Shown one piece after another: positions 5,092 to 9,539 of a DNA stretch of 9,539 nucleotides. Position numbers and translations under genes: made by a program. The stretch spans positions 1 through 9,539 of the forward strand of contig JAACDT010000076.1 of assembly GCA_009936885.1 (NCBI GenBank), written 5' to 3'. Under the pieces are notes generated by a model. That model was not told the origin of the DNA and searched no databases. It saw only the letters and a program-made list of their open reading frames with translations. The stretch comes from Alphaproteobacteria bacterium (GTDB lineage Bacteria; Pseudomonadota; Alphaproteobacteria; Puniceispirillales; Puniceispirillaceae). How positions within the stretch are numbered: position 1 is the first letter of the stretch; each line of letters begins with the position of its first letter.

Positions 5092-8004
5092 TCAGTGCGC
5101 TTCCGCCCAGCTATCCGCAGCACCGCCATCCACAATAATCGGAACATCCAGCGATAAAACAGGTTGATGGGCAGTTTCCATCGTTGTTTTAATTGCCTCT
5201 AATGCGATATCTATCTCACTCTCAGCTGTTTCAAATATCAATTCATCATGCACTTGCAAAAGCATTTTTGTGTTCAAATTCAGCGCGCTGATTGTATCAG
5301 GCATTTTAATCATTGCTCTTTTGATTATGTCTGCTGCACTACCTTGAATAGGGGCATTTATGGCCTGACGCTCGGCAAAACCCCGCACAGCGCCATTAGA
5401 GGATTTTATGTTGGAGATATAAATTCGCCTGCCAAATAGGGTTTCAACAAATCCATTGTCTCGTGCAACTTGTTTCATTTGTTCCATGTAATCACGAATC
5501 CCCGGAAAGCGCGCGAAATAAGCTTTTATATAATCTCTTGCTTCTGTTTGTGATATGCCAAGCTGGCGCGCAAGTCCGAAGCCTGAAATGCCATATATTA
5601 TGCCAAAATTTATAGCCTTAGCCCGCCTTCTTGTTTCACTATCAAGTTGATCGATTGGAATCTGAAATACTTCTGCCGCGGTCTGAGCATGAATGTCGAT
5701 ATTATTCTGAAAAGCGTCCAGCATGGTCTTTTCTTTAGCTATATGGGCAACCAGCCTTAGCTCAATCTGCGAATAATCTGCAGAAATAATCTTAGACCCA
5801 GGCTCTGCAATAAATGCCGTTCGAATGGAACGCCCCTCCTCTGTTCGAATAGGAATATTCTGCAAATTTGGATCTGATGACGACAGGCGACCTGTTAATG
5901 CCCCAACCATTGAGTAGGATGTGTGAACCCGTCCAGTGCGAGAATTTACACTCTCAAGCAATGCATCTGTATAGGTTGATTTTAATTTTGCTAATTGGCG
6001 ATAATCTAGTACTTTTTGTGCGATTATAATACCTGCAGCAGCCATTTCATCTAGTATATCCGCGCCAGTAGACCACGCCCCTGTTTTGGATTTTTTACCT
6101 CCTTCGAAGCCAAGTTTCTCAAACAATATTTCACCAAGTTGCTTGGGAGAGGCAATATTAAATTCTTGGTCGGCTAGGGAATGAATTTCTGTTTCTAAAA
6201 GTGCAATTTTACCCGCAAAATCATTTGATAGGCGCCTTAAAATGGAAGCATCAACTACAATTCCATTTTGTTCCATCGAGGATAAAACGTGAATGAGTGC
6301 GCGCTCAAGCCGCTCATAAACTATTGTTATTCCCTCTTTGGCAAGCCTTGGCTTTAACATCATCCACAGACGCAATGTGATATCTGCATCTTCTGCCGCA
6401 TAGTCCTTCGCATTTTCTGGCGTTACTTGCGCAAATGAAATTTGCTTAGTGCCCTTGCCGCACACATCTTGATATTTAATTGTCTGATGCGAGAGCCAAT
6501 GCATAGCTAGAAAATCTAGCCCGTGGCGCTCTACTCTTCCAGCATCTAACACATAAGATAAACACATAGTGTCATCCAGCGGAGATAGCCTAATGTTTCC
6601 ATTGCGCTCTTGTTGCAAAATATGCGCGTCATATTTCAAATTGTGACCAATTTTCAAAATTGCGGGATCTTCAAGCAAGGGCTTCAACCGTTTCATCGCC
6701 TCATCAAAGTCAACTTGCTGATAGTGCTTGTGCTGACTATCAGAGCCATCCCTAAAATCGCCAGAATCCCCAGAATTCAAAGAACCCCCAAAATCAAGAC
6801 CTGCCTGTTCTGAAGTTTCTGTTTTATTTGAATGTCGCAGCGGTATGTAGCATGCCTTCCCTGGGGCAATTGCAAGTGCGACTCCAACCAAATCAGCCGA
6901 CGCCGCATTAAGAGAGGTTGTTTCTGTATCAATCGCTATCTTACCTTGGTCGCGCGCCATCTCACACCAGCTATCAAGCTGCTGCAAATCCGTAATAAGC
7001 TGATAGGACACCTCATCAACATATGGCATTTGAGGATCTGAATTGACAGGCTCAATACTCGATTTATTCTCATCTTTTTGTACGTTTTCATTATGTGTGC
7101 TTGTTGGGTCTATAAACGGACTCTCTCTTGTTTGTTCTGCATAACCAAGAGAGACTGCCAGACTTTTAAATCCCTGCTCCACCAGAAAAGAGTGTAGTTT
7201 CTTACGATCCAATACTGGCAGAATAAGCTCACTAATCTGCATATCCACAGGAACATCATCACGAAGCAGCACCAATTGCTGAGAAAGGCGAGCTTGATCC
7301 GCAAATTGCACAAGATTCTCGCGCCTTTTGGGTTGTTTAATCGTCTCTGCCTGCGCGAGTAACGCCTCAAGATCTCCAAACTGATTGATTAACTCTGCCG
7401 CTGATTTAATCCCAATACCTGGCACACCAGGAACGTTATCAGAGCTATCCCCTGCCAAAGCCTGCACATCAACAACCCTATCTGGAAAAACACCAAATTT
7501 TTGCTGAACTTCTTCATCGCCAATGACTGTATTTTTTATTGGATCTAATAATTTCACATGCTTATTTACTAGCTGCATTAAATCTTTATCAGAAGATACG
7601 ATAAGACAATCTTGACCCTTAATAAAAGCCTGTTTTGCAAATGTTGCTATAACGTCATCTGCCTCATACCCTACCATCTCAAACATAGGTAAATTAAGCG
7701 CTCCTGTTGCCTGCCTTACCAAATCAAACTGCGGTATGAGCTCTTCTGGAGGCTCCCCTCTATTGGCTTTATATTCAGAATAAATCTCGTTCCGAAAGGT
7801 TTTTCTGCCAGCATCGAAAATAACCGCTATTGATTGGGGCTGAAGATCGGTCACTAATTTTATTAGCATTTTTGTAAAGCCGAATACGGCATTTACGGGC
7901 GTGCTATCGGCTCGGTACATTGGTGGCAATGCATGATAAGCTCGGAATATATATCCAGAACCATCAACCAATACCAGTCTGTCAGATTGCTGCGCGTGTT
8001 TCAT
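5092..8004 (-). CDS. polA: DNA polymerase I with 5' nuclease, proofreading and polymerase domains
   Basis: A 970-residue cytosolic repair and Okazaki-fragment polymerase, all three activities apparently intact. The 5' nuclease (about 8-290) has metal-binding candidates Asp14, Asp64, Glu114/Asp116/Asp117, Asp139/Asp141 and Asp186/Asp189. The 3'-5' exonuclease (about 335-550) has Asp359-Thr-Glu361, Asn455 to Asp459 and Tyr535 to Asp539. The polymerase domain has TGRLSSSDPNLQNIP at 704-718, motif A DYSQIELR with Asp743, the O helix with Arg792, Lys796, Phe800 and Tyr804, and motif C QVHDE with Asp920. Numbers run 38 above the E. coli ones (928 residues). The difference lies mainly in a linker at about 290-335 and a Gly/Asp/Ser-rich insertion at about 393-430. 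The ATG overlaps the zinc-finger stop as ATGA and has no good ribosome site of its own, so translation is probably coupled. Confidence 0.98.
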   Translation of the reverse strand: MKHAQQSDRLVLVDGSGYIFRAYHALPPMYRADSTPVNAVFGFTKMLIKLVTDLQPQSIAVIFDAGRKTFRNEIYSEYKANRGEPPEELIPQFDLVRQATGALNLPMFEMVGYEADDVIATFAKQAFIKGQDCLIVSSDKDLMQLVNKHVKLLDPIKNTVIGDEEVQQKFGVFPDRVVDVQALAGDSSDNVPGVPGIGIKSAAELINQFGDLEALLAQAETIKQPKRRENLVQFADQARLSQQLVLLRDDVPVDMQISELILPVLDRKKLHSFLVEQGFKSLAVSLGYAEQTRESPFIDPTSTHNENVQKDENKSSIEPVNSDPQMPYVDEVSYQLITDLQQLDSWCEMARDQGKIAIDTETTSLNAASADLVGVALAIAPGKACYIPLRHSNKTETSEQAGLDFGGSLNSGDSGDFRDGSDSQHKHYQQVDFDEAMKRLKPLLEDPAILKIGHNLKYDAHILQQERNGNIRLSPLDDTMCLSYVLDAGRVERHGLDFLAMHWLSHQTIKYQDVCGKGTKQISFAQVTPENAKDYAAEDADITLRLWMMLKPRLAKEGITIVYERLERALIHVLSSMEQNGIVVDASILRRLSNDFAGKIALLETEIHSLADQEFNIASPKQLGEILFEKLGFEGGKKSKTGAWSTGADILDEMAAAGIIIAQKVLDYRQLAKLKSTYTDALLESVNSRTGRVHTSYSMVGALTGRLSSSDPNLQNIPIRTEEGRSIRTAFIAEPGSKIISADYSQIELRLVAHIAKEKTMLDAFQNNIDIHAQTAAEVFQIPIDQLDSETRRRAKAINFGIIYGISGFGLARQLGISQTEARDYIKAYFARFPGIRDYMEQMKQVARDNGFVETLFGRRIYISNIKSSNGAVRGFAERQAINAPIQGSAADIIKRAMIKMPDTISALNLNTKMLLQVHDELIFETAESEIDIALEAIKTTMETAHQPVLSLDVPIIVDGGAADSWAEAH

Positions 8005-8180
8005 TCTGATTGTTGAGAGTCAAATTTTTTGGAACAATATGGACAGGTAGCGTTCCCATCCTGTCCGTAGGTTAACCAGATTAGAGGATGACCTAATGCG
8101 CCGCCCCCACCGTTACAGGAAACACGCTTGCTTGAGTGACTATGGCCTTGTTCTCCTGTTTTTTTTTCTGGTTTTAACAT
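8001..8180 (-). CDS. Small zf-CHCC zinc-finger protein (NDUFS6-like family)
   Basis: A 59-residue protein with the zf-CHCC pattern RVSCNGGGGALGHPLIWL, then ATCPYCSKKF. Counting from the chosen start, the predicted zinc ligands are Cys22, His31, Cys46 and Cys49. The same fold occurs in the mitochondrial complex I accessory subunit NDUFS6, and small free-standing versions are common in alphaproteobacteria. The N-terminal 18 or so residues are polar and poorly conserved in appearance. The open frame extends to a GTG at 8186, but the strong AAGGAAG at 8186-8192 overlaps that codon, whereas the ATG at 8180 lies 5 bases after it, so I chose the ATG. The stop overlaps the polA start by 4 bases, placing it first in an operon with polA. 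No other complex I gene is in the window, so its role here is open. Confidence 0.9.
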   Translation of the reverse strand: MLKPEKKTGEQGHSHSSKRVSCNGGGGALGHPLIWLTYGQDGNATCPYCSKKFDSQQSE

Positions 8181-8185
8181 CAACA

Positions 8186-8192
8186 CTTCCTT
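8186..8192 (-). promoter_or_regulatory. Strong ribosome binding site for the zinc-finger/polA operon
   Basis: Minus-strand AAGGAAG lies 5 bases before the ATG at 8180 and overlaps the upstream GTG at 8186, which rules that GTG out in practice. As polA has no evident site of its own, this one may set translation of both genes. Confidence 0.65.
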
Positions 8193-8301
8193 GCTTCATA
8201 ATTTGATGAATAAAATTCAAGCCCAAAGCCAGTTATATATCATCATCATTTTGATATTATTTTTCTGTCATAACTCACATAATAATCAGTTTATCACAAA
8301 T

Positions 8302-8330
8302 ATAAAAGAAACATCTGGCATTTGATTCAA
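8302..8330 (-). promoter_or_regulatory. Candidate promoter for the zinc-finger/polA operon (TTGAAT-N17-TTTTAT)
   Basis: The best minus-strand match that I found in the 281-base divergent gap, leaving a leader of about 115-120 bases. The -35 lies inside the near-palindrome ATTTGA-T-TCAAAT (8320-8332), which could be an operator. The -10 is mediocre. The gap otherwise holds a short ATC run (8240-8248) and another palindrome, and no gene was seen. I found no convincing plus-strand promoter for the ABC gene. Confidence 0.25.
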
Positions 8331-8347
8331 ATTTAAGGCAGATCAAG

Positions 8348-8359
8348 AATATCGATATT
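8348..8359. repeat. 12-bp perfect palindrome AATATCGATATT in the divergent intergenic region
   Basis: AATATCGATATT is self-complementary and lies 103 bases before the ABC ATPase start. CGATA recurs 9 bases beyond its TATCG, giving a second, overlapping inverted repeat. It may be an operator for either divergent gene, but only the symmetry is seen. Confidence 0.3.
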
Positions 8360-8461
8360 TTAACGATACCAAGACCTATTTTTGATGCTTCCTTACTTTT
8401 TTAAAAACAATCCTGAAATAGATATGCCTGTTACGATAATCATCCAAGAAAGTGTTTGGCA

Positions 8462-9427
8462 ATGAAATCCAGTCCAAGATCATTTCTGAACAGTCCTGAA
8501 GATAATATAGCAATTCGGCTAGATGGTTTGTCAAAAACCTATAAAGCGCAAGGATTGTCAAAGCCAAAAAATGCACTGAAGGATATTAATCTTGCTATAC
8601 CTGCTGGATGTATTTTTGGACTTCTTGGCCCAAATGGTGCGGGTAAATCAACCTTGATAAATATACTTGCCGGAACTGTTATTAAGTCAACGGGACGTGT
8701 GACTGTATGGGGAGAGGATTTAGACATTAACCCCAGACAATGCAGAGCTAATATTGGCATTGTACCGCAAGAATTAAATATCGATGTATTCCTAACACCA
8801 CATGAATCTCTAGAATTCACTGCTGGAATGTATAATATTCCCCGCAAGGAGCGGCTCACAAAAGAAATTCTTGAGATGGTAGGGCTTACAGAACAAAGTC
8901 ATGCATACGCACGAACACTTTCCGGCGGAATGAAACGGCGAATGCTGGTTGCAAAAGCGATGGTGCATTCACCGCCAGTGCTTATCTTGGATGAACCTAC
9001 CGCTGGTGTTGACGTGGCATTACGCCAGAAACTATGGGATAATGTGCGAAGCCTAAATGATGCGGGTGTTACAATCGTTCTTACCACCCATTACCTTGAA
9101 GAAGCAGAAGAGCTATGTGACCATGTTGCCATTTTAAATCATGGCAAGGTTATGGTGAGTAAAACCAAATCTGATTTGCTAAAATCCTCAGGGCGAAAGG
9201 ATTTAAGTGTTACCATACCAGAAAGTCAGCAAAACCAAGCGCTTCCAGATGAGATACAATCCTTAAATCCAATTATGACTTCTAACGGATTTACAATTAG
9301 ATTTAATCCAGAAGAAACCAGCTCTGGTGATATCTTGAAGCAAATAGGCAATGCTGGCATTCAGATAATGGATGTCAGTACCTATCAACCTGACCTTGAA
9401 GATATTTTTCTGGATCTCACTCGCTGA
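8462..9427 (+). CDS. ABC-2 type transporter ATP-binding protein (YadG/DrrA-like)
   Basis: A 321-residue ATPase subunit expected to power an ABC-2 family exporter at the inner membrane; the substrate is unknown. Motifs: Walker A GPNGAGKST at 56-64, Q-loop Gln103 in VPQELN, signature LSGGMKRR at 153-160, Walker B VLILDEPTAGVD at 173-184 with catalytic Glu178, and H-loop His210 in TTHYLEEAEE. An extension of about 85 residues after the nucleotide-binding domain, ending in QPDLEDIFLDLTR, is usual for this subfamily. The frame opens with a TTG at 8456 two codons earlier, but AAGAAAG at 8446-8452 is better spaced for the ATG at 8462. It diverges from the zinc-finger/polA operon. The permease gene usually found next is not visible in the 112 bases that follow and would have to start beyond the window or lie elsewhere. 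Confidence 0.93.
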   Translation: MKSSPRSFLNSPEDNIAIRLDGLSKTYKAQGLSKPKNALKDINLAIPAGCIFGLLGPNGAGKSTLINILAGTVIKSTGRVTVWGEDLDINPRQCRANIGIVPQELNIDVFLTPHESLEFTAGMYNIPRKERLTKEILEMVGLTEQSHAYARTLSGGMKRRMLVAKAMVHSPPVLILDEPTAGVDVALRQKLWDNVRSLNDAGVTIVLTTHYLEEAEELCDHVAILNHGKVMVSKTKSDLLKSSGRKDLSVTIPESQQNQALPDEIQSLNPIMTSNGFTIRFNPEETSSGDILKQIGNAGIQIMDVSTYQPDLEDIFLDLTR

Positions 9428-9539
9428 TACTTATGCTTGTATGTAGGGTTTAGGAAATGCATGTACCGTTCCTATATTACTTACGCTTTATGCTGTTATA
9501 AAATTTGATTGTTCACATTATCAGCGGAAACGGTGTATA
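9428..9539. other. Intergenic tail with a weak hairpin, no gene recognised
   Basis: The two ATGs soon after the ABC stop (9457 and 9461) open frames of only about 15 codons, so neither starts a permease. TAGGAA (9451-9456) and TTCCTA (9469-9474) can form a 6-bp stem with a 12-base loop but no T run follows, so it is at best a poor terminator. TTCACA-N16-TGTATA ends exactly at the window edge and might be the promoter of a following gene. Confidence 0.4.

Noticed and set aside
7110..7379. 89-codon minus-strand open frame within polA in another frame
   Set aside because: It overlaps the intact 5' nuclease coding sequence of polA and its peptide resembles no family that I know.
8235..8250. ATC trinucleotide run as a CRISPR-like or microsatellite array
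   Set aside because: Only about three units are present, with no spacers; too short to be called a repeat array.
8539..9087. Minus-strand open frames of 62 and 106 codons opposite the ABC ATPase
   Set aside because: They mirror the Walker A, signature and Walker B coding regions; the peptides are translations of the complement with no domain of their own.
9428..9539. Start of the ABC permease gene or a tRNA in the right-hand tail
   Set aside because: The candidate ATGs run into stops after about 15 codons and no tRNA arm pattern could be folded by eye.

Overview
The window is chromosomal DNA from an AT-rich alphaproteobacterium (about 40% GC by eye, not counted). The main evidence is a near-textbook ChvG/ChvI (BvrS/BvrR) two-component pair with rapZ and ahcY downstream, a gene neighbourhood characteristic of Alphaproteobacteria. 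The genes are full length apart from one cut by the window edge. No tRNA, rRNA, insertion sequence, phage gene or CRISPR array was seen. A compact-genome marine lineage such as SAR116 would fit, but that is a guess.

Layout: from 8180 down to 1 all genes lie on the minus strand, read in the order zf-CHCC protein, polA, chvI, chvG, rapZ, ahcY. The zinc-finger gene and polA overlap by 4 bases and are probably co-translated. A 165-base gap with a candidate promoter and a palindrome precedes chvI. chvI, chvG and rapZ follow each other with gaps of 66 and 91 bases and look like one operon. A 208-base gap with a weak terminator and a CtrA-like site separates rapZ from ahcY, which runs off the left edge. 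On the plus strand an ABC-2 type ATPase gene (8462-9427) diverges from the zinc-finger gene across a 281-base intergenic region. The last 112 bases hold no gene that I can recognise.

Functionally, ChvG/ChvI senses envelope or acid stress. In many relatives it sits beside the nitrogen-type PTS genes (hprK, EIIA-Man, HPr), with rapZ in some of them. Here hprK, the EIIA gene and the HPr gene are missing from their expected places, while rapZ and ahcY remain; this contracted locus is the most interesting feature. The other genes are housekeeping: DNA repair and replication (polA), a small zinc protein of the NDUFS6-like family, clearance of S-adenosylhomocysteine (ahcY), and an exporter ATPase without a visible permease. 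I found no convincing new defence, mobile or biosynthetic system.
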